From assembly GCF_003626915.1 (NCBI RefSeq), contig NZ_CP032570.1, positions 2,231,001 through 2,295,000 of the forward strand: DNA of 64,000 bases. The letters are read 5' to 3'. The notes under the pieces were generated by a model. That model was not told the origin of the DNA. It saw only the letters and a list, made by a program, of their open reading frames with translations, and searched no databases. The stretch is from Tsuneonella amylolytica (GTDB lineage: Bacteria > Pseudomonadota > Alphaproteobacteria > Sphingomonadales > Sphingomonadaceae). Both the position numbers and the translations under genes were made by a program. Numbering within the stretch: the first letter of the stretch is position 1; each line of letters begins with the position of its first letter. Shown in pieces: positions 18,351 through 27,183 of the stretch.

Positions 18351-18977
18351 ATGGTCATGGACAACCTGACTATCGTGGAAGGCGCCGGCGACGCCGATAT
18401 CGCCGCCTTTGTCGAGGACGTGCTCGGCGGGGCGCTCGCCGCCACCGGCGGCCCGGTCGCGATCACCGTGCCGGGCGGATCGACGCCGTTTCCGATACTC
18501 GAACGTCTTGCCGCCGCACCTCTCGACTGGCGGCGGGTGACCGTGTGGCCGGGCGACGACCGCGTGGTGCCCGAAGATCATCCCGCCTCCAACACCGGCC
18601 GCATCCGCGCGCTGCTGGAGCCGGCGGGCGCCGAGGTCGTGACGGTGACGGTGATGGAACAGGTCCCACCCTTCGCGCTGGCGTGGCTGGGCATGGGCGA
18701 GGACGGCCACGTCGCCTCGCTGTTTCCCAACACCGATCCCCAGATCGACGACCCGGCGCCGATCCGTCGGCTGACCCCCGATCCCCTGCCGCCCGAGGCC
18801 CCGTTCGACCGGATCAGCCTGACCCTGCCGTCGCTTCTGGCGAGCGAACGGCTGATGTTCGTCATCCGCGGCGCGGCGAAGCGCGCGGTCTTCGATGCCG
18901 CCGTCGCGGGCGAGGGCGACCTGCCCGTCGCGCGCCTGCTGGCCCATGCCGGCCAGCCCGTCACATGCTTCGCCTGA
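18351..18977 (+). CDS. pgl: 6-phosphogluconolactonase
   Basis: DevB-type 6-phosphogluconolactonase of the oxidative pentose-phosphate or Entner-Doudoroff route, 208 residues. VPGGSTPFPILERL near residue 40, VWPGDDRVVPEDHPASN (phosphate binding) and WLGMGEDGHVASLFPNT are the family signatures. The ATG at 18351 is followed by another at 18357, either of which could start translation. No zwf or edd is adjacent. The stop overlaps the Nudix gene start by 13 bases. Confidence 0.92.
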   Translation: MVMDNLTIVEGAGDADIAAFVEDVLGGALAATGGPVAITVPGGSTPFPILERLAAAPLDWRRVTVWPGDDRVVPEDHPASNTGRIRALLEPAGAEVVTVTVMEQVPPFALAWLGMGEDGHVASLFPNTDPQIDDPAPIRRLTPDPLPPEAPFDRISLTLPSLLASERLMFVIRGAAKRAVFDAAVAGEGDLPVARLLAHAGQPVTCFA

Positions 18978-19459
18978 TCGAGCGCCTGCTGCCGCGGCCG
19001 GTCCACCGGATCGCGCTGAGGGTCGCCTACCGCCTGCGCCATCGCTGGCGCAGCGTGGTCAAGGCGCCGCTCGAAGGCGTGTCGGTGTTCGTCACCGATC
19101 TCGAAGGCAAGCTGCTGCTGGTGCGGCACAGCTACGGCCCCGAAGGCTGGCTGCTGCCAGGCGGAGGTGCACGGCGGGGTGAGGACGCGATCGAGGCGGC
19201 CCGGCGCGAGATCGCCGAGGAAACCGGCTGCAAGCTCGAAAACCCCCGGCTGCTCGCATCGGTCGAGGAGACCATCTCGGGCGCGCCGCATACCGCTCAT
19301 CTAGTCGCGGCGCGCACGCTCGACCGGCCGAAGCCCGACGGGCGTGAGGTGATCGAGGCGCGGTTCTTCCCCACCCATTCGCTGCCCGAGCCGCAGACGC
19401 CGCTGACCCGCGCGCGCATCGCGGCCTGGCGCGGGAAGCTGGGCGGCAGCGCGGGCTAG
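18965..19459 (+). CDS. Nudix hydrolase
   Basis: A 164-residue Nudix protein. After a basic N-terminal helix, a beta strand (VSVFVTDLEGKLLLVRHSYG) leads into the Nudix box, from GGGARRGEDA through ARREIAEETG, with its Glu residues intact for Mg binding. The substrate, a nucleoside diphosphate derivative, cannot be named. It overlaps pgl by 13 bases and its stop overlaps the convergent dinB stop (19456-19459). Confidence 0.9.
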   Translation: MLRLIERLLPRPVHRIALRVAYRLRHRWRSVVKAPLEGVSVFVTDLEGKLLLVRHSYGPEGWLLPGGGARRGEDAIEAARREIAEETGCKLENPRLLASVEETISGAPHTAHLVAARTLDRPKPDGREVIEARFFPTHSLPEPQTPLTRARIAAWRGKLGGSAG

Positions 19460-20589
19460 AGCAGGCTCAGCTGGGCGGTATCCTTCGCTTGGTCCGCCGC
19501 CCCGTCGCCGCGTTCCAGGTTCGACAGCTGCAATCCCATCAACCGGATCGGCAGGGGTAGCGGCAGCACCTCGTCGAGCAGCACCCGCGCGGTCGCGGCG
19601 AACGTTTCGCGGTCGGCCACGGGGGTCGGCAGAGACTTCGCCCGGGTCATGATCTGGAAGTCGGTGTACTTCATCTTCAGCGTCACCGTGCGACCGCGCG
19701 CCTGGTTGCGCTCGATCGAGGTCCAGACGATGTCGATGATCCGCTCCAGCGTATCGCGCAGGGCCGGGCCGCTGGAGATATCCTCGCTGAAGGTGCGCTC
19801 GCCGCCCACCGATTTGCGGATGCGGTTGGTGCGCACGGGCCTGAGATCGATCCCCCGCGCCGCCCGGTAGAGATAATCGGCCATGCTGCCGAAGTGCACG
19901 CGCAGCCAGGCGAGGTCTTTCGCCGCAAGGTCGGCGCCGGTCTCGATACCGAGCCTCGCCATCTTCTCCGCACCCTTGGGCCCGACGCCGTGGAAGCGCC
20001 GGATGGGGAGCGACTGGACGAACGCGGCGCCGTGGCCGGGGCGGATCACGCAGATGCCGTCGGGCTTGTTCTGGTCGCTCGCGAGCTTGGCGAGGAACTT
20101 GTTGTAGCTGACGCCGGCGCTCGCGGTGAGGTTCGTCTCCTCGCGGATGCGCCGGCGGATGTCCTCGGCGATGCGGGTCGCGCTGCCGATGCCTTTGAGG
20201 TCGTCGGTGACGTCGAGGTATGCCTCGTCGAGGCTCAGCGGTTCGACATGGGGAGTGTAGTCGCGGAAGATCGCGCGGATCTGGCCCGACACTTCCTTGT
20301 AGACCTCGAACCGGTGCTTCACGAAGATGAGGTCGGGGCAGAGGCGTTTTGCGGTGATCGACGGCATCGCGCTGCGGACGCCGAACTTCCTCGCCTCGTA
20401 ACTGGCCGCAGCGACCACACCCCGCCCGGACGACCCGCCCACCGCCACCGGCTTGCCGCGCAGTTCGGGATGGTCGCGCTGTTCGCAGCTGGCGAAGAAG
20501 GCATCCATGTCGACATGGATGATCTTGCGCAGGCCCATCGCGGCCTCGCCCGTATCGTCCTCGCTGCCGTGGTCCTCGTCTTCGGCCAT
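19456..20589 (-). CDS. dinB: DNA polymerase IV
   Basis: Y-family translesion polymerase of 377 residues. An acidic 17-residue leader precedes the palm motif IIHVDMDAFFASCEQ. The second metal site is in PLSLDEAYLDVTDD. Thumb HhH residues (RRFHGVGPKGAEKMARLGI) and the little-finger domain (RTVTLKMKYTDFQIMTR) follow. It ends without an obvious beta-clamp-binding QLxLF, having AQLSLL as the last six residues, which could serve as a variant clamp motif. No LexA box was sought systematically. Confidence 0.95.
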   Translation of the reverse strand: MAEDEDHGSEDDTGEAAMGLRKIIHVDMDAFFASCEQRDHPELRGKPVAVGGSSGRGVVAAASYEARKFGVRSAMPSITAKRLCPDLIFVKHRFEVYKEVSGQIRAIFRDYTPHVEPLSLDEAYLDVTDDLKGIGSATRIAEDIRRRIREETNLTASAGVSYNKFLAKLASDQNKPDGICVIRPGHGAAFVQSLPIRRFHGVGPKGAEKMARLGIETGADLAAKDLAWLRVHFGSMADYLYRAARGIDLRPVRTNRIRKSVGGERTFSEDISSGPALRDTLERIIDIVWTSIERNQARGRTVTLKMKYTDFQIMTRAKSLPTPVADRETFAATARVLLDEVLPLPLPIRLMGLQLSNLERGDGAADQAKDTAQLSLL

Positions 20590-20671
20590 GAAGCCGATCT
20601 AGGGAAGGCGATGCGATTCCTCCACTCCCGCAGGGCCGTGAAAGCGCTTCCCATGCTGCGCTGCGGCAGGC

Positions 20672-21952
20672 ATGGGCCACGCCATGAGCGAAACGATCGA
20701 GACAAGCGACGGCAGCAGCCGGACCATCCGGCGCGGCGAGTTCGTGGCGCTGATGGCGGCGGTAATGAGCTTGGGTGCGTTGGCGATCGACGGCATGCTC
20801 CCCGCGCTCGACGAGATAGCGGCGACGTTCGGCATCGACGATCCCAACCGGCGGCAGCTGGTCGTTGGCGTCTACCTGTTGGCGGCGGGGGTGGGGTCGC
20901 TGGTGCCGGGCGCGCTGGCCGACCGGTTCGGCCGCCGCCGCATCCTGTTTGCCAGCTTCGCCTTCTACGTCGGCATTTCGCTGCTGTGCGCCGTGGCGCC
21001 GAGTTACGACGCGCTGCTCGTGCTGCGGGCCATCCAGGGCGTCGGCGTGGCGGGGCTGAGCGTGGTGCCGTCCGCCGTCATCCGCGACCGGTTCGAAGGC
21101 GACAGGATGGCGCGGCTGATGAGCACGATCTTCATCGTGTTCATGGTCGTGCCGGTGCTCGCGCCGACGTTCGGGCAGGCGATCCTCAACTTCGCCGACT
21201 GGCCGTGGGTCTTCGTCGGGATGGCGGTGCTGGCGGCGGTCGTGTGGGCGTGGGCCTGGGTACGGCTACCCGAAACGCTCGCCCACGACGCGCGCCAACC
21301 GCTCGACTTCGGCAGCGTCGCGCGGAACCTGTTCGCCACGTTCCGCACGCGGGAGGCAATCGGCTATGTCCTCGGCTCGGGCCTCACGTTCGGGGCGATG
21401 TTCGGCTACATCAACAGCGCGCAGCAGCTCGTCGGCGAACACTTCGGGGCGGGCGAGAACTTCCCCTTCATCTTCGGCGCGACCGCCAGCACACTGGCCG
21501 TGTCCAGCTTCGCGAACAGCCGCATCGTCGAGAAATTCGGCGCGCGGCGGGTGAGCCATACCGCGCTCGTCACCTTCATCGTCATCAGCGCAGCGCAGGT
21601 CTGGGCGTCGTTGTACCAGGGCAGTAACCTTGAACTGTTCGTGCCGCTGATGGCGGGCAACCTGTGCCTGCTTGGCTTCATGGGCGCGAACTTCGGGTCG
21701 ATCGCGATGCAGCCGTTCAGCGAGGTCGCCGGCGCAGCGTCGAGCGCGCAGAGCTTCATCCGCATGTCGCTGGGCGCGGTGATGGGCATCGCCATCGGCC
21801 AGCTCTACGACGACAGCGCGCGGCCGCTGGCCTTCGCATTGCTCGCCTGCAGCCTGCTGAGCCTGGTGCTGGTGCTGTTTTCGGAGCGGGGCGTGCTGTT
21901 CCGCCGACCGCGGCAGGCGCGCCGCTACCTCGCGGCGCACGGCATCTACTAG
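20672..21952 (+). CDS. Bcr/CflA-type multidrug efflux MFS transporter
   Basis: A 426-residue 12-helix MFS transporter of the DHA1 drug/proton antiport group. Helix 1 has LGALAIDGMLPAL, as in Bcr/CflA proteins. Motif A is GALADRFGRRRILF after helix 2, and the motif C region contains VVPVLAPTFGQ in helix 5. The ATG at 20672 or the ATG at 20684 (MSETIETSD) may be used. It is divergent from dinB, with about 80 bases between, and its stop overlaps the convergent carboxyltransferase stop by 4 bases. Confidence 0.9.
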   Translation: MGHAMSETIETSDGSSRTIRRGEFVALMAAVMSLGALAIDGMLPALDEIAATFGIDDPNRRQLVVGVYLLAAGVGSLVPGALADRFGRRRILFASFAFYVGISLLCAVAPSYDALLVLRAIQGVGVAGLSVVPSAVIRDRFEGDRMARLMSTIFIVFMVVPVLAPTFGQAILNFADWPWVFVGMAVLAAVVWAWAWVRLPETLAHDARQPLDFGSVARNLFATFRTREAIGYVLGSGLTFGAMFGYINSAQQLVGEHFGAGENFPFIFGATASTLAVSSFANSRIVEKFGARRVSHTALVTFIVISAAQVWASLYQGSNLELFVPLMAGNLCLLGFMGANFGSIAMQPFSEVAGAASSAQSFIRMSLGAVMGIAIGQLYDDSARPLAFALLACSLLSLVLVLFSERGVLFRRPRQARRYLAAHGIY

Positions 21953-23502
21953 GCACCGGCTCCCAGCCGCCGCCACGCCAGCTCGGCGAATTCGCACAGG
22001 AGCGGGCGGGTATCGCGCGGGTCGATGATGTCCTCCACATTGAAGCGCTCGGCGCTGCGGAAGGGGCTGGTGACCTTGGCGAGCCGCGTCTTGATCGCTT
22101 CGAGTTCGGCTGCCGGGTCTTTTGCCGCTTCGATCTCCGACTTGTAGGCGACCTCCAGCCCGCCTGCGATGGGGAGTGACCCCCAGTCGCCCGACGGCCA
22201 GCAGTAGCGGTACTGGTAGGTGTCGGCGTTCGACATCGCACTGCCCGCGATGCCGTAGGCGCGGCGTGTGACGACGGTCGCCAGCGGCACGCTCGCCCGG
22301 TAGATCGCGTTCATCGCCTGCACGCCGTAGCGGATGGTGCCCGCGACCTCCGCCTCGCGCCCGATCATGAAGCCGGGATTGTCGACGAGGTGGACGATTG
22401 GCAGGCGGAACAGGTCGGCGAGCTTGACCCAGCGTTCGACCTTTTCGCTGGTCTTGGCATCCCACGATCCGCCGAGGAAACTGGGGTCGCTGGCGAGCAC
22501 CATCGCCGGCCACCCGTCGAGCCGGGCGAGGGCGGTGATGGCCGCACGGCCCCAGTTGCGGCCGATCTCGAACACGGTGCCGCGGTCGAAGACGAGGTCC
22601 ATCGCGCGGCGCATCGAGTAGACTTCCTTTTCGCCGCGTGGGACGAGCGCGAGCAGCGCTTCCTCGCGCCGGTCGGCGGGGTCGTCGGTTTCGATGCGGC
22701 GGGCGGGCTGGCCGGCGTATTCGGGCATGAAGCTGAGGAAATGCCGCGCGCGGGCGAAGGCTTCGGCCTCGCTCGCCACTTCGTCGTCGACCACGCCGTT
22801 GCGGGTGTGGATGCCGCTCCCGCCCAACGCTTCCTTGGCCGCTTCGTGGTTGGCCTCGCCGCCCTTCCAACTGTCGCCGAGTGCGTCGACCACCGCGGGG
22901 CCGGCAGCAAAGATCTGCGACAATCCGCGCACCATCACCGAATAATGGCTCGCCGCGATCCGCGCCGCTCCGAGGCCCGCGGTAGGCCCGAGCGAGAGCG
23001 CGACGACCGGCACCGTGTCGAGGTTCCGCACCACCTCGCCCCACATGTGCACGGCGGGGATGTAGGTCGCGCCGATCATTTCGAGGGTCTTCACCGAACC
23101 GCCACCGCCGGTGCCGTCGATCATGCGGACGATGGGCAGGCGCAGTTCATGCGCCATCTTCTCGGCCTGCTCCATCTTGCGGCCGATCCCGGCGTCCGCC
23201 GCGCCTCCGCGGATGGTGAAGTCGTCCGCCGTGGCAACCACGGGCCGCCCGTTGATGGTCGCCTTGCCGAACAGGAACGGGGCGGGGAGGACGCCGGTAA
23301 GCTCGCCGGTTTCGTCGTAGGAGCCCTTGCCGGCGATCTTGCCGATCTCGCGGAAACTGCCCGGATCGACCAGGCCTGCGAGCCGCGCCCGCGCATCCAT
23401 CTTGCCGCGCCCGTGCTGCCGCGCGACCTTGTCCGCGCCGCCCATCTCCTCGGCCAGCGCCTCGCGGCGGCGCAGTTCCTCGAGTTCGGCGGCCCAGGTC
23501 AT
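21949..23502 (-). CDS. Acyl-CoA carboxylase carboxyltransferase (beta) subunit
   Basis: A 517-residue biotin-dependent carboxyltransferase with two crotonase-like lobes. The N lobe includes DDFTIRGGAADAGIGRKMEQ and a glycine-rich RMIDGTGGGGSVKTLE oxyanion region. The C lobe includes LADLFRLPIVHLVDNPGFMI and YGIAGSAMSNADTYQYRY. The ATG at 23502 overlaps the biotin-carboxylase stop (ATGA), giving a coupled alpha-beta pair. It resembles the propionyl/methylcrotonyl/geranyl-CoA carboxylase group but lacks neighbours such as liuC, liuE or mutase genes, so the substrate is open. Confidence 0.9.
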   Translation of the reverse strand: MTWAAELEELRRREALAEEMGGADKVARQHGRGKMDARARLAGLVDPGSFREIGKIAGKGSYDETGELTGVLPAPFLFGKATINGRPVVATADDFTIRGGAADAGIGRKMEQAEKMAHELRLPIVRMIDGTGGGGSVKTLEMIGATYIPAVHMWGEVVRNLDTVPVVALSLGPTAGLGAARIAASHYSVMVRGLSQIFAAGPAVVDALGDSWKGGEANHEAAKEALGGSGIHTRNGVVDDEVASEAEAFARARHFLSFMPEYAGQPARRIETDDPADRREEALLALVPRGEKEVYSMRRAMDLVFDRGTVFEIGRNWGRAAITALARLDGWPAMVLASDPSFLGGSWDAKTSEKVERWVKLADLFRLPIVHLVDNPGFMIGREAEVAGTIRYGVQAMNAIYRASVPLATVVTRRAYGIAGSAMSNADTYQYRYCWPSGDWGSLPIAGGLEVAYKSEIEAAKDPAAELEAIKTRLAKVTSPFRSAERFNVEDIIDPRDTRPLLCEFAELAWRRLGAGA

Positions 23503-25394
23503 TCGCTTGGAGCAGCCTCTACCGTGCACAGCACCGCCTCGACCTGCACCTGGCTCCCGGCGGAGACCGCCAGCCCGCTCACCGTCCCGTCGAACGGCGC
23601 GGTGAGCGCGTGTTCCATCTTCATCGCCTCGAGCACCAGCAGCCGCTGGCCGGCGGTGACCGCGTCACCTTCGACCACGTCGACCGCGATGACTTTGCCG
23701 GGCATGGGCGCGACGATGTCGCCGTCGTGCTTCGAGGCATGACCGCCGTCGAAGCGAGGCAGCGTGAAGAGGAACGGGTGCCCTTCGCGGTAGGCGAGTG
23801 CTCCTTCGGCCACAGGTGCGGCGAACCCGCGCACGTCCGTACTGTCCTCGAGGTTGATCCTGCGCGTCTCGCCGCGATGCTGGACCGTGATGTGAGGATC
23901 GCCGGGTGCATTGAGTCTGAACCCCATGGCGCCGCTCCAAGGCCCCGCGGCGCGCTTGTCGGCCGCGGCAAAATACGGAGCGAACAGCGCCATCGCGCCG
24001 AGCTTCCATTCGGCTTCGTTTACCGGCTCAATCGCGGTGAGATCGTCGCCGCGTTCGCCGATCAGGCCGGTGGTCATCTCGCCGCGCCGAAAGGTCGGAT
24101 CTTGGAGGCAAGCGAGCAGGAAAGCGGCGTTCGTCTTGACCGGCCACACACGCAGTCCGTAAAGACCCGAAGCCAGGTCGAGCATCGCCTCCTCGCGTGT
24201 CTCGCCGCGCGCGACGAGCTTGGCGATCATCGGGTCGTAGAACGGGCTGACCGCATCGCCTTCGTCGACGCCTGTTTCCACGCGCAGCAGGTGGTCGGGC
24301 AAGTCCAGCAATTCCAGCGGGCCGGTGGAGGGCAGGAAGCCGCTGGTCGGATCCTCGGCATAGAGCCGCGCTTCCACCGCCCAGCCATCGATGCTGAGTT
24401 CTTCCTGGCTTAGCGGCAGCGTCTCCCCGCTTGCGATGCGCAACTGCCACTCAACCAGGTCCACTCCAGTGATCTCCTCGGTCACCGGGTGTTCGACCTG
24501 AAGGCGAGTGTTCATCTCCATGAAAAAGATGCGGTCGGCGCGCAGGCCTTCGCTGGCATCGGCGATGAACTCGATGGTGCCTGCGCCCTCATAGTCGACT
24601 GCCTTGGCGGCGCGGACCGCGGCGGCGCAGATTGCCTCGCGCGTCGCCTCATCCATGCCGGGGGCGGGGGCTTCCTCGATCACCTTCTGGTGGCGGCGCT
24701 GGAGCGAGCAGTCGCGTTCGAACAGGTGGACGACATTGCCATGAGCATCGCCGAAGACCTGCACCTCGATATGGCGGGGCGAGGTGATCCACTTTTCAAG
24801 CAGCACCTCGTCGTTGCCGAAGCTTGCGGCGGCCTCACGCCGGCACGATTGCAGCGCGGCCTCGAAGTCTTCCGGCGCGTCGACCTTGCGCATCCCCTTG
24901 CCGCCGCCGCCTGCGACCGCCTTGATGAGGACCGGATAACCGATCGCATCGACCTCCTGCTTGAGCCTTTCGGGCGACTGATCCTCGCCCTCGTAGCCGG
25001 GTGTGACGGGCACTCCGGCGGCGCGCATCAGCTTCTTGGCCGCGTCCTTGAGCCCCATTGCCTCGATGCTTGCGGGCTTGGGACCGACCCAGATCAGGCC
25101 CGCGTCGATCACGTCTCGCGCGAACCCGGCGTTCTCCGACAGGAAGCCATACCCGGGGTGGATCGCGTCTGCCCCGGTTTCCTTCGCCGCCGCGATGATC
25201 TTCTCGCCGACGAGATAGCTTTCGGCAGCGGGCGAGGGGCCGATGTGCACCGCCTCGTCGGCAGAGCGGACGTGCAGCGCCTTCGCATCGGCATCGGAAT
25301 AGACCGCGACGGTCGCGATGCCCATCTCGCGCGCAGTGCGAATGATGCGGCAGGCGATCTCGCCGCGGTTGGCGATGAGGAGCTTGGTGATCAT
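23499..25394 (-). CDS. Acyl-CoA carboxylase biotin carboxylase/BCCP (alpha) subunit
   Basis: A 631-residue fused biotin carboxylase and carrier. The start is KLLIANRGEIACRIIRTARE. The ATP-grasp glycine loop is KAVAGGGGKGMRKVDAPEDF at about residues 160-180, and MEMNTRLQVEHPVTE at about 285-300 holds the metal and bicarbonate residues. The biotin-carboxylase C domain ends near 440, a linker domain follows, and the C-terminal biotinyl domain has the biotin lysine in LVLEAMKMEHAL. It supplies carboxybiotin to the coupled beta subunit. It is first in the operon, with the palindromic repeat element upstream at 25436-25512. Confidence 0.94.
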   Translation of the reverse strand: MITKLLIANRGEIACRIIRTAREMGIATVAVYSDADAKALHVRSADEAVHIGPSPAAESYLVGEKIIAAAKETGADAIHPGYGFLSENAGFARDVIDAGLIWVGPKPASIEAMGLKDAAKKLMRAAGVPVTPGYEGEDQSPERLKQEVDAIGYPVLIKAVAGGGGKGMRKVDAPEDFEAALQSCRREAAASFGNDEVLLEKWITSPRHIEVQVFGDAHGNVVHLFERDCSLQRRHQKVIEEAPAPGMDEATREAICAAAVRAAKAVDYEGAGTIEFIADASEGLRADRIFFMEMNTRLQVEHPVTEEITGVDLVEWQLRIASGETLPLSQEELSIDGWAVEARLYAEDPTSGFLPSTGPLELLDLPDHLLRVETGVDEGDAVSPFYDPMIAKLVARGETREEAMLDLASGLYGLRVWPVKTNAAFLLACLQDPTFRRGEMTTGLIGERGDDLTAIEPVNEAEWKLGAMALFAPYFAAADKRAAGPWSGAMGFRLNAPGDPHITVQHRGETRRINLEDSTDVRGFAAPVAEGALAYREGHPFLFTLPRFDGGHASKHDGDIVAPMPGKVIAVDVVEGDAVTAGQRLLVLEAMKMEHALTAPFDGTVSGLAVSAGSQVQVEAVLCTVEAAPSE

Positions 25395-25435
25395 GAGGGC
25401 GGGTTAGTGCGCGCGCAACATCTTGCCAACTCCCC

Positions 25436-25512
25436 GTCGTCCCAGCGGAAGCTGGGACCGCTATCGATGCAGCGCCATCCTGCCAACGATCCCAGCTTTC
25501 GCTGGGATGACG
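25436..25512. repeat. Paired palindromic repeat (REP-like element)
   Basis: Two short palindromes facing each other: TCCCAGCGGAAGCTGGGA at 25440-25457 and TCCCAGCTTTCGCTGGGA at 25490-25507. The outer flanks CGTCGTCCCAGC (25436-25447) and GCTGGGATGACG (25501-25512) are also inverted repeats of each other with one mismatch, so the whole element can fold as one long hairpin or as two. It fills the gap between crtB and the carboxylase operon. The form matches the dispersed extragenic palindromes common in alphaproteobacteria; copy number elsewhere cannot be seen here. Confidence 0.85.
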
Positions 25513-25513
25513 A

Positions 25514-26593
25514 TTATTCCTCCGGAAGCGGGTCCATCGGCGGCGGGGGGATCGGCTGGGCCATGCGCACGTCGATGAGGATCGTGCTGCGGTCCCACTT
25601 CGGCGGTTCGCCCGGAACTTCGGGTCGATTGCGCGCCGCTTCCCAGAACGCCGCGGCGACGTGGCGCAGCTTCTCCCGCTTGCCGATCACGACGCGGTGG
25701 TCCCACGCATGCAGGCCGAGTTCGCGAACGCGCCGCCCGATCGCGCCATAGATGCGCGCGGCGGAAAGCACCGCCCAGCGGCTGCGGAAAGGCAGCTTCG
25801 CCGCACCCAGCCGCGACCAGGCCTCGTGCCGCTCCATCCGCCGGATCAGGCGCGCGACGATGTCGGCCAGTTCCTGCCGGTGGTGCGGATGCATCACCAT
25901 GCCTGGCTCGATATCCTCTTCCACCATCCATTCGAGCGGCAGGTAGCGGCGGTCGGCCTTGTCGTCCTCGGACACGTCACGGGCGATGTTGGCGAGCTGG
26001 AAGGCGAGGCCGAGGTCGCACGCGCGGTCGAGCATCCAGCCGTCGTCGCGGTCGACCCCCATGACCACCGCCATCATCACCCCCACCGCGCCCGCTACGT
26101 GGTAGCAATATCGCGCAAGGTCCGCCTCGCTGCGCGGACGCCAGTCGGCCGCGTCGAGTTCGAAGCCCATGATGACGTCTTCGGCCATCTCGCGGGTTAT
26201 CCCGCATTCGCGCGCGACGAGACCGAAGGCGTCGAACGCCGGGTCGGCGGTGGGCAGGCCTTCGAACGCACGTTCGGTGAGCAGGCGGATCGAGCGGATG
26301 CGGCGAGCGGCCTCTTCTTCCGTCGCGGGGGCGAGTTCGCCGCCCATCTCCTGCCCGTCGGCGATGTCGTCGCAGCGGCGGCACCATGCGTAGAGCAGCC
26401 ACACCCGTTCACGGGTCACCCGGTCGAACAGCTTGCTCGCCATCGCGAAGCTCTTCGAGCCTTCGGCGATCATGTCCTCCGCCTGGTCGACCAGCGACCA
26501 GCGTTCGCGCCCGCCGCCCGCCTGCGCGGGGGTGGAGCGCAAGATCCGCGAAGGCGCCAGCATCCGCGGGACGACGCGGCGTGGCTTCGTCAC
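25514..26593 (-). CDS. crtB: Phytoene synthase
   Basis: Squalene/phytoene-synthase family enzyme of 359 residues that condenses two geranylgeranyl diphosphates to phytoene, the first dedicated carotenoid step. YAWCRRCDDIADGQ holds the first Asp-rich motif and LAFQLANIARDVSEDDK the second. The GTG at 26593 overlaps the LOG gene stop (GTGA); an ATG ten codons later (MLAPSRIL) is the alternative start. The C-terminal extension is rich in proline. It is the last gene of the crtY-crtI-LOG-crtB operon. A GGPP synthase (crtE) is not in the window. Confidence 0.95.
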   Translation of the reverse strand: MTKPRRVVPRMLAPSRILRSTPAQAGGGRERWSLVDQAEDMIAEGSKSFAMASKLFDRVTRERVWLLYAWCRRCDDIADGQEMGGELAPATEEEAARRIRSIRLLTERAFEGLPTADPAFDAFGLVARECGITREMAEDVIMGFELDAADWRPRSEADLARYCYHVAGAVGVMMAVVMGVDRDDGWMLDRACDLGLAFQLANIARDVSEDDKADRRYLPLEWMVEEDIEPGMVMHPHHRQELADIVARLIRRMERHEAWSRLGAAKLPFRSRWAVLSAARIYGAIGRRVRELGLHAWDHRVVIGKREKLRHVAAAFWEAARNRPEVPGEPPKWDRSTILIDVRMAQPIPPPPMDPLPEE

Positions 26594-27183
26594 AAATCGC
26601 TGGCCTTCATCTGGAAGATCGGCGTGTGCGGCCGGTAGGCGGCCATCTTGACCAGCAGGCCGCCGAGGGTCTCGTCGGCGATGATGATGCCCTGGTGTGC
26701 CGGGCGGACGAAGCCGACTTCCGCCATGTGGCGGTTGAAGGCGATCAGGTGGTCGTAGAACCCGAACGCGTTCAAAAGCCCCACCGGCTTGGTGTGATAG
26801 CCGAGCTGAGCCCAGCTGACCGCTTCCCACAGCTCGTCCATGGTTCCCACTCCGCCCGGAATGGTGACGAACCCGTCGGAAAGATCGGTAAAGCGCTGTT
26901 TACGCTCGTGCATCCCGCCGACGGTGTAGAGCTCGGTGCAGTCGCGGTTGGCGACTTCGGAATTGGCCAGCGCATCGGGGATCACCCCGATCACCTCGCC
27001 CCCGGCCTCCAGCGCGCCGGCCGCGACCGCGCCCATCAGCCCGAGCCGGCCCCCGCCATAGACGACGCCGATCCCGCGCTCGGCCAGATTCCGGCCCACT
27101 TCGCGGGCAAGCTCGATGTAGCGGGTGTCGGCCGGCGAGGCCGATCCGCAATAGACGGCGAGGCGGTTCATGTTCGAATTCAC
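26590..27183 (-). CDS. LOG-family protein (TIGR00730-type Rossmann fold)
   Basis: A 197-residue lysine-decarboxylase-like LOG protein. LAVYCGSASPADTRYIELA starts the Rossmann fold, VVYGGGRLGLMGAVA is the nucleotide loop, and PGGVGTMDELWE is the PGGxGTxxE signature of cytokinin riboside monophosphate phosphoribohydrolases and related nucleotide hydrolases. The GTG at 27183 overlaps the crtI stop and has GGAGG ten bases upstream; an ATG at 27171 is possible. Its place inside a carotenoid operon, coupled on both sides, is unexpected, and the real substrate is unknown. Confidence 0.9.
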   Translation of the reverse strand: MNSNMNRLAVYCGSASPADTRYIELAREVGRNLAERGIGVVYGGGRLGLMGAVAAGALEAGGEVIGVIPDALANSEVANRDCTELYTVGGMHERKQRFTDLSDGFVTIPGGVGTMDELWEAVSWAQLGYHTKPVGLLNAFGFYDHLIAFNRHMAEVGFVRPAHQGIIIADETLGGLLVKMAAYRPHTPIFQMKASDL

